From IMG/VR virus record IMGVR_UViG_3300042900_000531, positions 22,199 through 86,198 of that record: a stretch of 64,000 bases of DNA; one strand, written 5' to 3'. Shown here one piece after another: positions 23,327 to 30,411 of the stretch. A program made the position numbers and the translations under genes. The notes under the pieces were generated by a model, which had not been told where the DNA came from, made no database searches, and saw only the letters and a program-made list of their open reading frames with translations. Each line of letters begins with the position of its first letter. Position 1 is the stretch's first letter. Source of the DNA: a virus.

Positions 23327-23630
23327 ACCTTATCCTCCTAAGACACTACAAGAGATCTTCATGCTCATGGGATTCTATTCAAGTGGTTTTTGTTCCGGCC
23401 ATTGCGAACACGCTCCTATGCGTACTAGCAATCCAGAACTAAACTCTCAGATAGAAGCCTGGCATGACAAGTATTATAGTTATCCTACTACACCTATAGA
23501 ATATACTGGTGAGTACATGGAAAATGATACCCAAGATCAATACGTCAGTCCTCAGTCTCATATCGAACTCTATGACATCCTATCAGATAAGCTAATCCTT
23601 GACAACGATTATGCGTCTGATCCGTTCTAA
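23316..23630 (+). CDS. Hypothetical protein with acidic DPF tail, 104 aa
   Basis: ATG 23316 lies inside the end of the membrane protein gene. Pro/Tyr-rich N-terminus with a C-x3-C-x2-H-like patch (FCSGHCEH), acidic C-terminus ending Y-A-S-D-P-F, the tail also seen at 20483-21484 and 59752-60105. No family recognised. Confidence 0.65.
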   Translation: MSTKPYPPKTLQEIFMLMGFYSSGFCSGHCEHAPMRTSNPELNSQIEAWHDKYYSYPTTPIEYTGEYMENDTQDQYVSPQSHIELYDILSDKLILDNDYASDPF

Positions 23631-23660
23631 TTGCAAAAAAAATTAATCGCCGGATTTGGC

Positions 23661-23921
23661 ATGAAAAGAGATATAATGAACAATGTATTCAGCGAGATCC
23701 TCGATGATCCAAACAACTTAGAAATTCTTAACAAGTCACTGTTATCTCAACAGTCTACTCTTAAAAACTATCTAAACCTCGATTTGACCAACACTGTAAC
23801 CAAAGAAGATCATATAAGGATCCAATCGTCTATTCAAAGAATTGATGATATCCTAGATATGATTGAAGGTTATAGTACGTCAAAAAACGAGGAAAAAGTT
23901 ACGCTTCAAGATCCAAGCTGA
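23661..23921 (+). CDS. Helical hypothetical protein, 86 aa
   Basis: Start uncertain: ATG 23661 or 23676, or TTG 23631 directly after the previous stop. Leu/Asn/Asp-rich helices, coiled-coil-like. No family recognised. Confidence 0.6.
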   Translation: MKRDIMNNVFSEILDDPNNLEILNKSLLSQQSTLKNYLNLDLTNTVTKEDHIRIQSSIQRIDDILDMIEGYSTSKNEEKVTLQDPS

Positions 23922-23990
23922 GCTAGATATATACCCTCCTTTATCATCTAACTCCCATTAGGTAGTCAAGCTTGATCTAAAGCTAACCGA

Positions 23991-24052
23991 ACCCAGTTCC
24001 CAGTAGTCTTGTCCTTTGTACTACTGGGGGCTGGGCTTCCCACTATTTTATT
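23991..24052 (+). terminator. Strong terminator hairpin
   Basis: CCCAG..CCAGTAGT pairs with ACTACTGG..CTGGG, followed by TTCCCACTATTTTATTTT. Marks the end of the 23075-23921 group. Confidence 0.75.
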
Positions 24053-24067
24053 TTAAAAAGGGGTAAG

Positions 24068-24316
24068 ATTATTCTTCCTAAACAAAACCCATCCTCATCT
24101 CTAGGTGAGTTAGAAGCTCAGTTCTTTGAGAACCTGAGAGTCTTTCACGAAACCTATACAAAATATTATGATTGTTTAATTACAGTTCCTATCGTACAAG
24201 ATAACATCAAGGATTTGAGATCTCTAACTGAAGGATTTGACACTCTGTCTAAGGCCTTTAGTAACATGTCTCAATCTCTTCCTGCCTTGTGCGAAGCCAA
24301 AGGAATTGTCTTTTAA
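24068..24316 (+). CDS. Hypothetical protein with no ATG/GTG/TTG start (ATT proposed), 82 aa
   Basis: A clean 82-codon frame begins right after AAAAAGGGGTAAG and ends at TAA 24316, but the first in-frame ATG is near its end. ATT at 24068 or 24071 stands at the correct distance from AGGGG, so a non-canonical start is proposed; a sequencing error upstream is the alternative. Helical, ends A-K-G-I-V-F. It is bracketed by two terminators, as expected of a single gene. Confidence 0.5.
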   Translation: MILPKQNPSSSLGELEAQFFENLRVFHETYTKYYDCLITVPIVQDNIKDLRSLTEGFDTLSKAFSNMSQSLPALCEAKGIVF

Positions 24317-24331
24317 ATCGTATTTTTTGTT

Positions 24332-24365
24332 AAACCTCGTATTTTATACACCTTTGAGGTTTTTA
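24332..24365 (+). terminator. Terminator hairpin AAACCTC/GAGGTTT
   Basis: Seven perfect pairs and a T-tail (TTTTAAT), just after the 82-aa gene. 24366-24505 holds no gene; TATAAT at 24372 and a TATCTGAA/TTCAGATA hairpin near 24398 are visible. Confidence 0.65.
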
Positions 24366-24505
24366 ATACTATATAATATATATGACTTGTAATGATGGTA
24401 TCTGAAAAACTTCAGATATTTCCGATATCATCTACATTTAACACCTGTAGCTATATATCTTTATATATCTTATTATCAACAACAACCTCATAGAGGAGTA
24501 CCAAA

Positions 24506-24760
24506 ATGCCAAGAGGAAAAACAAATGCTATTGAACAGCTCATCAATACCAAGTACAGCAACGGAACTGAAATCACTGTTGCTCAACTTGCAACAGAAGT
24601 TGACTGCACTGTTCAAAACGTTTACATCTACATGCGAAAGAATTCTACTAGATTCTCTCAAATTCGTAGAGGCGTATATAAAGTTAATCCATCTGGCACT
24701 GTCGCTGTTAACAGCAGCAGCAGTGGCAGCATGACCATTGACGCTTCTACAGAAATATAG
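24506..24760 (+). CDS. Winged-helix/HTH DNA-binding protein, 84 aa
   Basis: AGAGGAGTACCAAA precedes the ATG. Residues about 20-60 read as helix, turn, recognition helix (ITVAQLATEV then TVQNVYIYMRK) and a strand (RGVYKV) as in winged helices. The C-terminus is a Ser/Gly/Thr tail. Likely transcription regulator of nearby phage genes; its operator could be one of the palindromes around it. Confidence 0.65.
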   Translation: MPRGKTNAIEQLINTKYSNGTEITVAQLATEVDCTVQNVYIYMRKNSTRFSQIRRGVYKVNPSGTVAVNSSSSGSMTIDASTEI

Positions 24761-24852
24761 ACACCAAAGCTAAGTAATACTTTAAAAACCGTTACTATTT
24801 ATAGAACGTAATTAATTTATTGCGAAGCGCAGGAGTACAATGTCTTTGTAAG

Positions 24853-24886
24853 ATCCCGGGAAATTGTCCCAACAGTTTCTCGGGAT
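24853..24886 (+). terminator. Hairpin ATCCCG.GAAA / TTTC.CGGGAT
   Basis: Ten pairs with one bulge on each side; tail TTCTTCCATTT. Probably terminates the HTH transcript. Confidence 0.6.
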
Positions 24887-25027
24887 TCTTCCATTTAAGA
24901 AATGTATTCCTTTTTCCGTTTATACCGTAATTCTATTTAGAATTAAAACAGGAAAATATTATATTAAATAATATCCTGTACGGTTAACACTGGAGGAACA
25001 AACTGTTAAGTTTAAAAACCAATAACA

Positions 25028-25235
25028 CTATCATCTATGTGATACAATATGTAATGCCCGTTTGCACCGGGCAAGGGTAATATCCCTAACCCAAATAGAT
25101 AGTTATATCTACGAAGTCGGAGAGGCAATCCTGCCACTGCTGCGGACAATTCGTTGTGTCCGTGCATCTTCGGTTTCGCAACCTGCGCGTTTGCTAATGA
25201 GACGTAAGTCTCAAACCCACACGAAAAGGAGCGAA
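25028..25235 (+). promoter_or_regulatory. Structured 5' leader, candidate riboswitch, ahead of the Rpf-like hydrolase gene
   Basis: About 200 bases without a gene, with many nested hairpins: TGCCCG/CGGGCA (25051-25071), GGG/CCC, AGGCA/TGCC (25123-25137), CGGACA/TGTCCG (25142-25161) and TGAGAC/GTCTCA (25196-25213), then AAAAGGAGCG and the ATG. In Actinobacteria the ydaO-type c-di-AMP riboswitch is known to precede rpf and other wall-hydrolase genes. I cannot match the ydaO consensus with confidence, so only the class of element is proposed. Confidence 0.5.
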
Positions 25236-25240
25236 AACCC

Positions 25241-26092
25241 ATGCGCATAATACGAAACATATTATTGTCACTTCTGGTGATAATAGCTGGAGGATTACCA
25301 GCAACAACAACATCAGTATCTGCTAAGAATGTCGACGGTGTTTCGGAAGTTTCTTCCGAGCCCCGAAGTACCACCTTACTCAGTTATCCTACTAAATGGA
25401 AACCTATCTATTACAAGATGGGTCCATCAATAAACTACTGGAAAAAAGTTGCCAAATGTGAAACAAATGGCAACTGGCAAGACGGTGGCAACTGGGGAGG
25501 TGGACTTGGTATAGCTGAGTCCACATGGAAAGGATACGGTGGCAATGAATTTGCTGCCCATCCCTCCAAAGCTACAATGCTAGAACAGATAATTGTTGCT
25601 AATAGAGTATCAACATTTGGCTATCAAACTAAGAATGAATTTATGACTGTCGAAGACAGAACTAATAATAAACCATTCTTTAGACCAGCTGTTGGTTTTA
25701 ATGGTTGGGGTTGTATTAAAAACAACTCCTATCTTAAACCTAATGTTCCTAAATTCTATTACTCTAAGCTTCCAGCTAGTCCAGAGTTTTATTGTCCAGC
25801 ATTTGAACCTATATTTAAAAAATATGGTTTACCATGGAAAGTATTCTCATACATTGCATGGCGTGAATCACGTTGTGATCCGAATGCCTTCAATGACACT
25901 CTAAACTCTGATGGATCTACTGATTCTGGCTTGTTGCAGATCAACTCATGTTGGTATAAAACATTCAAGGCAGAAACAGGCTATGATTCCACTCATTTGA
26001 TGAACCCTGAACTTAACGCTTTATTTGCCAGCTGGATTCTACACTTTTCAAGTGGCAGACTATCCAATTGGAATATTAAAGCAAGAGTATAG
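25241..26092 (+). CDS. Secreted cell-wall hydrolase: Rpf-type domain plus lysozyme-like (SLT) domain, 283 aa
   Basis: N-terminal signal sequence (about residues 1-28). First domain (about 63-125) matches resuscitation-promoting factor: W-K-K-V-A-K-C73-E74-T-N-G-N-W, then G-G-L-G-I-A-E-S-T-W-K-x-Y-G-G, with catalytic Glu74. Second domain (about 195-280) matches lytic transglycosylase/lysozyme: W-R-E209-S-R...N-x-D-G-S-T-D-S-G-L-L-Q-I-N with catalytic Glu209. Both cleave glycan strands of peptidoglycan. Two different muralytic domains in one secreted product are unusual and suit either lysis or remodelling of an infected or dormant actinobacterial wall. Expression is probably set by the structured leader directly upstream. 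Confidence 0.88.
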   Translation: MRIIRNILLSLLVIIAGGLPATTTSVSAKNVDGVSEVSSEPRSTTLLSYPTKWKPIYYKMGPSINYWKKVAKCETNGNWQDGGNWGGGLGIAESTWKGYGGNEFAAHPSKATMLEQIIVANRVSTFGYQTKNEFMTVEDRTNNKPFFRPAVGFNGWGCIKNNSYLKPNVPKFYYSKLPASPEFYCPAFEPIFKKYGLPWKVFSYIAWRESRCDPNAFNDTLNSDGSTDSGLLQINSCWYKTFKAETGYDSTHLMNPELNALFASWILHFSSGRLSNWNIKARV

Positions 26093-26140
26093 TACATCCA
26101 GAAATATACAAACCTTAATCATTAATACAAGGAGAACACG

Positions 26141-26503
26141 ATGACCACACGGATTCGTAACCTGTCAGACATGTCCACTGCTACTCAGTTGATCAAACGC
26201 CCAGAGCGATTTGGTATAACTGATGTAACCTCACTCATGACACCAGTAGCTAGCTTTCCAATAGGAGCTGGCCGTGGACGTAAGCGTAATGCTATTACCA
26301 CACAGATGTACGCACATCTTTTGGAAAACATGAACCAATCATTCCATATCAATATCCCGTTTGCTACTCAAAAAGAAGCAAACAACTTTGCTGCTAACCT
26401 ATACAGCAAAGCACGTCAAGATGGATTGTCATTTAGCCGTTGCGTAGTGCAAGATCAAACAAAAGCTAATGCTTGGAACCTTTGGGTCGAGCTTAGCCGA
26501 TAG
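26141..26503 (+). CDS. Basic hypothetical protein, 120 aa
   Basis: CAAGGAGAACACG precedes the ATG. A Gly/Arg patch (GAGRGRKRN) sits in the middle; C-terminal alpha/beta segment with N-I-P-F-A-T-Q-K-E-A-N-N-F-A resembles small nucleic-acid-binding proteins. No family recognised. A strong terminator follows. Confidence 0.65.
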   Translation: MTTRIRNLSDMSTATQLIKRPERFGITDVTSLMTPVASFPIGAGRGRKRNAITTQMYAHLLENMNQSFHINIPFATQKEANNFAANLYSKARQDGLSFSRCVVQDQTKANAWNLWVELSR

Positions 26504-26528
26504 GTTAATTAAAATACAAAGCATCTCA

Positions 26529-26558
26529 GGGTCGGGCTCGTAAGAGTCCGGCCCTTTT
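26529..26558 (+). terminator. Strong terminator hairpin
   Basis: GGGTCGGGCTC pairs with GAGTCCGGCCC around GTAA, followed by TTTT. Confidence 0.8.
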
Positions 26559-26586
26559 GCTATGTATCCACTTTTTTTGTTCGTAC

Positions 26587-26598
26587 AAAAAAGAAGGG
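26587..26598 (+). promoter_or_regulatory. Repeat element B, copy 5 (AAAAAAGAAGGG)
   Basis: 22 bases before the 46-aa membrane peptide gene. Confidence 0.5.
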
Positions 26599-26620
26599 AA
26601 CACTACACAGAAGGTAACTT

Positions 26621-26761
26621 ATGTCAATATACATAGATCCTATAGCCATTATATTCTTTCCACTATGTTTCATAGTCTTGGTAGTCTCCTTTCTACGAGG
26701 AGATTCTGAATACAGATATAAACGTGAACAGGAGAAACTTAAAAAGAAAACAAAACTATAG
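26621..26761 (+). CDS. Single-pass membrane peptide, 46 aa
   Basis: AGAAGGTAACTT before the ATG. Hydrophobic helix at residues about 7-25, then a very basic Lys-rich tail. Short, with a good ribosome-binding site and element B upstream. Function unknown. Confidence 0.6.
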   Translation: MSIYIDPIAIIFFPLCFIVLVVSFLRGDSEYRYKREQEKLKKKTKL

Positions 26762-26806
26762 TATATACAAAACATCGACTTATATATTTACATAGGAGAA
26801 TACAAA

Positions 26807-27250
26807 ATGTTTATGATGATGATAATGCTAGCAATCTCTTCGACCATTGTCGAAATGATGTTTGCTGCTAACTTTGCTGGCTGGCGAATTAATGCCCATA
26901 AGTACAAATGGTTTAACATGGTTATATCCGTGCTAATCTCATTTATCTTGGGTATTGCATTCGGTGCCCAAGGCTTAATTGCCCTTGGTGCTGCCATGAT
27001 ATCAACCGTACTGTCAATTCCGGGTTATGCATTCTTACACTGGAACTACGATAGTCCCAAAGCTCAGACTCTTGGGATTCCTCGTACAGAGCATATTAAA
27101 ATTGTAGCTAAAGACAAATCAGAAAAAGGCAAAGAACTTGCCGGTGATTTGGCTAAAGTTGCATACGGTACCGGTAAAGTTATTACCGCACCAATTTGGG
27201 TTACCCGCAAGGCAACAACCAAATACAAGGCTTATAAAAAAGCCTCATAA
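26807..27250 (+). CDS. Integral membrane protein, 147 aa
   Basis: ATAGGAGAATACAAA before the ATG. Three hydrophobic stretches in the first 85 residues (about 1-20, 36-52, 54-74), then a basic Lys/Thr-rich cytoplasmic-type tail. No family recognised. Confidence 0.75.
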   Translation: MFMMMIMLAISSTIVEMMFAANFAGWRINAHKYKWFNMVISVLISFILGIAFGAQGLIALGAAMISTVLSIPGYAFLHWNYDSPKAQTLGIPRTEHIKIVAKDKSEKGKELAGDLAKVAYGTGKVITAPIWVTRKATTKYKAYKKAS

Positions 27251-27276
27251 CTTATATTAAATAAAGGAATAGTATC

Positions 27277-28023
27277 ATGTCCAATTTAGATGACAATTCT
27301 GTACGCAAGATTGTAGCTTCTTACCATAAAATCCAAGAGGCTAAAGACTCTATTGAGTATCTTCTCAAAGATGAAGATGATATCGAGCTTGTCGAGCTTA
27401 TGCTTGACTCGCTTGATTCAATAGATTCTATCATTAAGCGTCCACTTACTAACTATTCAACAGCTTCAGTTGTTGGCGAATGGTGTATTAATCAATACGG
27501 CCTTGGCCCGATACTCACTGCGGGCATTATGTCCCACATTGATATCACCAAAGCTAACACAGCTGGAGCACTCTGGCGTTACGCAGGATTTGAACCAACT
27601 CCACAAGATAGTCCTAAGATACCATACAATGGTGAACTTAAAAATATCTGTTGGAAAATTGGATTAAATTTTGCAAAATACTCTAATCGCACTAAGTGCT
27701 TTTATGGACAACTCTATCTAAGAGATCGTACCCGACGAACTGAAGACAACAATAACTTGATGTATGCTGATCGGGCGTATGAACTTCTTGATAATGTAAG
27801 TTCAAAAAATAAACCCAACATTGACACTCTGTCTATGGGGAAACTTCCCCAAGAACAGATAGATGCTCAAGCTCGTAGGTTTGCTATTAAAATGTTCTTA
27901 AGCCACTACCACGCAGTAGCTTATCAAGAATATTATAACACTGTTCCTGATCGTCCATCATTTATTTATATTGATGGCGAAAAGGAAGAAGTCCAAATCC
28001 CCAACAACCCATTCAAACAATAA
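27277..28023 (+). CDS. IS110-type transposase C-terminal-domain-like protein, 248 aa
   Basis: AAAGGAATAGTATC before the ATG. Residues about 78-150 read G-L-G-P-I-L-T-A-G-I-M...A-G-A-L-W-R-Y-A-G-F-x-P and then a helical region ending R-R-F-A-I-K-M-F-L-S-H-Y, the pattern of the C-terminal (Transposase_20, helix-hairpin-helix) part of IS110/IS116 transposases. The N-terminal RuvC-like DEDD catalytic domain is absent, and no inverted repeats or bridge-RNA-like flanks are seen, so this is a domesticated domain rather than a mobile element. It may bind DNA or RNA structure. Confidence 0.65.
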   Translation: MSNLDDNSVRKIVASYHKIQEAKDSIEYLLKDEDDIELVELMLDSLDSIDSIIKRPLTNYSTASVVGEWCINQYGLGPILTAGIMSHIDITKANTAGALWRYAGFEPTPQDSPKIPYNGELKNICWKIGLNFAKYSNRTKCFYGQLYLRDRTRRTEDNNNLMYADRAYELLDNVSSKNKPNIDTLSMGKLPQEQIDAQARRFAIKMFLSHYHAVAYQEYYNTVPDRPSFIYIDGEKEEVQIPNNPFKQ

Positions 28024-28034
28024 GGAATACTCAC

Positions 28035-28382
28035 ATGCTACATACCAATAACGCTACCACTGATCTTCAATACTATACTCAACTTGCTTTTAGATATCTT
28101 GATGATCGTTTAGAAGAGCTAAATGATTCACCTATTCCATCTGACTGTTTAACAGTTATGTTAGACTGGCATCCTAAACAGGATCCTCGTTTTCTAGACA
28201 TGGGCACAGGTCAAGTAACACTTTATGCTTATCCTAGTCGTGAGACTTTTGCTGTAACTGGAACTGCAGATGGCAGTTCAGTTACTTACGTAGTTGAAGG
28301 ACTCAAATATGCTCTACTTCTTGTAGAATATCTTGCTAACGATTCTATTTATATGGCTAATCTTCTTAAAGGACCACGATAA
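28035..28382 (+). CDS. Hypothetical protein, 115 aa
   Basis: AAGGAATACTCAC before the ATG. Alpha/beta, acidic, no Cys pairs. No family recognised. Starts 11 bases after the IS110-like gene and is probably co-transcribed. Confidence 0.7.
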   Translation: MLHTNNATTDLQYYTQLAFRYLDDRLEELNDSPIPSDCLTVMLDWHPKQDPRFLDMGTGQVTLYAYPSRETFAVTGTADGSSVTYVVEGLKYALLLVEYLANDSIYMANLLKGPR

Positions 28383-28387
28383 ATAAA

Positions 28388-28807
28388 ATGTCTATCTATA
28401 AATTCCTTTATGAAGACATTAGAACAGTAACAAACAATAATTTTACTTTACCTAATTCTCTTCGTAATAAATTTTACGAAGCTGGATATCTTAATTTCTA
28501 TGAAATTATTACTACTCCAATTGAACACTTAAAGAAAAATGCACACATTACTGATGCAAAGGTTAATCAATTAAACAAAAAGCTTTCTCATGTATACCTA
28601 TCTCTTGGTATGTCTAAAGAAACATTTGATTGGGTTATTAAGTATTATTATACTGAATATTACCATGCTTTAATTCCTAAATTGCATCTTAAACAGATCC
28701 ATCGTGCTGTTTACAACCAAACATTACCCTTGCTTACTGCAAAGAAAATTCTAGCTAAAATACCAGGATCTGTTGAATATTTTTATGCAACAGGCAAATT
28801 TAGATAA
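28388..28807 (+). CDS. Helix-hairpin-helix-like protein, 139 aa
   Basis: Residues about 28-70 (AGYLNFYEIITTPIEHLKKN then DAKVNQLNKKL) resemble the paired HhH fold of the RNA polymerase alpha C-terminal domain, a DNA- and protein-binding module. The rest is helical and aromatic-rich. The match is suggestive only. AT-rich codons. Confidence 0.55.
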   Translation: MSIYKFLYEDIRTVTNNNFTLPNSLRNKFYEAGYLNFYEIITTPIEHLKKNAHITDAKVNQLNKKLSHVYLSLGMSKETFDWVIKYYYTEYYHALIPKLHLKQIHRAVYNQTLPLLTAKKILAKIPGSVEYFYATGKFR

Positions 28808-28836
28808 AACACTTTAAAAGAAAAAAAGGAATAACA

Positions 28837-29109
28837 ATGCCAAAACTACCAGACAGACATACTTTTAGTTTAAGACTTATGCCTGACGCATATCAAAAGC
28901 TTGATATCATTAGCAAAATAACTGGTTTAAAAATGACTCAAATTATTAATCAACTTATTATCACAGCTGAAATTGATACAACTAACGTTGAACAAATTAT
29001 TCAAAAAACTTCTCAAATTAAAGATCTTGAAGATCAACTTAAAGCTCTTAGAGATGAAGTTTTAAACAACCAGAATAAAGAACTTATATTTAAGGAACAC
29101 AATGCTTAA
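28837..29109 (+). CDS. Ribbon-helix-helix regulator with coiled-coil tail, 90 aa
   Basis: AAAAGGAATAAC before the ATG. F-S-L-R-L-x-P forms the ribbon; two helices follow (DAYQKLDIISKI and KMTQIINQLI), as in CopG/Arc-type RHH dimers. The C-terminal 40 residues are heptad-like. Likely DNA-binding repressor or small nucleoid protein. Overlaps the next gene by 8 bases. Confidence 0.65.
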   Translation: MPKLPDRHTFSLRLMPDAYQKLDIISKITGLKMTQIINQLIITAEIDTTNVEQIIQKTSQIKDLEDQLKALRDEVLNNQNKELIFKEHNA

Positions 29110-29689
29110 TATTATTACAACAATAAGTCCAGAACGAGTTGCCAAAGCAGTTCAATACCTCGAAGAGAATATTGTACCTCAACTTGGCACTGACGTTTCT
29201 AACTACGCACCTGGTCGGAGTCGAGTATGGTTTCCATACGAAGCTCCACTAAGTGAAGCCAGAGACTATCAACTTGCTTGTCAAGATGATAAGATCTGGA
29301 CATTTGTTAAAAACATTTGCTCAACCTTCGAATGGGAACCAGAGTTAGGTCTGGTTTCCAAAGGTGGCACCATTAATTCTCACCGAGATGCAGCTTATGC
29401 TGACTTCCGTTCTATCGGAATCAATCTTGGCAAAGTGACATGGTGCTATGAAAGAATTTATCCAAACTTTGGATGGGCTCGTCCAGAAGATTGTCTTAGT
29501 CCTTCTGAAATAATTAAAGTCCCGATGACAGGTGGTGAAGTTTTTGAATTCAACTGCAAAAATCCTCACTGGACCGAAGACGTTGACCCTGATCGTTGGG
29601 CTTTTAATATGTGGCGCATCTCTAATAAAGGTCGTTCTAAGTTTGAAAACTTCTTAAATCAATCTAACCTACTAGTTAACCAGGAGTAA
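29102..29689 (+). CDS. Fe(II)/2-oxoglutarate oxygenase-like protein, 195 aa
   Basis: Shows the H-x-D...H iron facial triad in order: H94-R-D96 in a short strand, then H156 in K-N-P-H-W, with Arg165/Arg172 able to bind 2-oxoglutarate; G-G-E-V-F-E-F precedes H156 as in double-stranded beta helices. Such enzymes hydroxylate nucleobases, proteins or small molecules; phages use relatives to modify DNA. The substrate is unknown. Coupled to the RHH gene and directly followed by WhiB. Confidence 0.6.
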   Translation: MLNIITTISPERVAKAVQYLEENIVPQLGTDVSNYAPGRSRVWFPYEAPLSEARDYQLACQDDKIWTFVKNICSTFEWEPELGLVSKGGTINSHRDAAYADFRSIGINLGKVTWCYERIYPNFGWARPEDCLSPSEIIKVPMTGGEVFEFNCKNPHWTEDVDPDRWAFNMWRISNKGRSKFENFLNQSNLLVNQE

Positions 29690-29691
29690 CA

Positions 29692-29943
29692 ATGATTTCA
29701 GAATCCTTTATGCGATTTGCTAAATGCAAAACAATTAAAGATACTAACTTCTTTTTCTCTGATCATGTATCAGGGACTAATAAGGCTATTGCATTTTGTC
29801 AAGACTGCCCCGTAAAAACACCATGTGCTTTATATGCTATTGAAAATAACATTAATCATGGTGTATGGGGAGGTCTATCAATTCGTGCAAGAACTGTTAT
29901 TCGTAGAAATAAATCTAACAACTTCCTGGTACCTGCAAAATAA
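29692..29943 (+). CDS. WhiB-like Fe-S regulator 1, 83 aa
   Basis: Four Cys in the WhiB arrangement (C12, C36-x2-C39-x5-C45), then the G-V-W-G-G turn and a basic C-terminal DNA-binding region. WhiB proteins hold a [4Fe-4S] cluster and act with the primary sigma factor region 4; they occur in Actinobacteria and their phages, which fixes the host group. A phage WhiB (TM4 WhiBTM4) is known to inhibit host WhiB function. Starts three bases after the oxygenase gene. Confidence 0.92.
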   Translation: MISESFMRFAKCKTIKDTNFFFSDHVSGTNKAIAFCQDCPVKTPCALYAIENNINHGVWGGLSIRARTVIRRNKSNNFLVPAK

Positions 29944-30031
29944 TGACAAGTTAAACTACTTGAACATTCTTCAACAGCATATTAACTTTATGCTGTAGAT
30001 GAGTAGTTCATGTCTATAAAAGGAGATATTT

Positions 30032-30229
30032 GTGAACTATACACAAATGTATTCAGACATCTACGAAAGTCTGCAAACAACCAAAGTCAACCACGATGAG
30101 CTTCACAATATTTGCTTGCGAATTTGTGACGCTTTAAATGATTACAACATAATTATCAGTGGCATGGCAACATCAACTAAGGCTTCTGGCCCTAAGTTGG
30201 GTTACCCTGTCGCTTGTAAAGTTTCTTAG
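30032..30229 (+). CDS. Hypothetical protein, GTG start, 65 aa
   Basis: AAAGGAGATATTT at ideal distance selects GTG 30032. Helical, acidic N-terminal half and a Lys/Gly-containing end. No family recognised. A GCCAGC/GCTGGC hairpin (30274-30305) downstream is a weak terminator. Confidence 0.65.
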   Translation: MNYTQMYSDIYESLQTTKVNHDELHNICLRICDALNDYNIIISGMATSTKASGPKLGYPVACKVS

Positions 30230-30373
30230 TTATGCTAAGAACAGGTTTAGTTATATACCTGAAAAGAACCAGCGCCAGCCTGGCTTCGAAAATATAACAG
30301 CTGGCACTCACACATATAAGTATCAAATATTCTAATTGTGTAAATTATTTTTTAATAAGGGAATAGTTTATAC

Positions 30374-30384
30374 AAAAAGAAGGG
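30374..30384 (+). promoter_or_regulatory. Repeat element B, copy 6 (AAAAAGAAGGG)
   Basis: 27 bases before the 846-aa gene, which also has its own AAGGAGGG ribosome-binding site. Confidence 0.5.
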
Positions 30385-30411
30385 ACCAATGACTAATCCT
30401 AAGGAGGGATT

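Noticed and set aside
25028-25235. Firm ydaO (c-di-AMP) or cobalamin riboswitch call
   Set aside because: Context fits ydaO but I could not align the conserved core by eye; left as a candidate structured leader.
27277-28023. A complete insertion sequence
   Set aside because: No catalytic domain, terminal repeats or target duplication.
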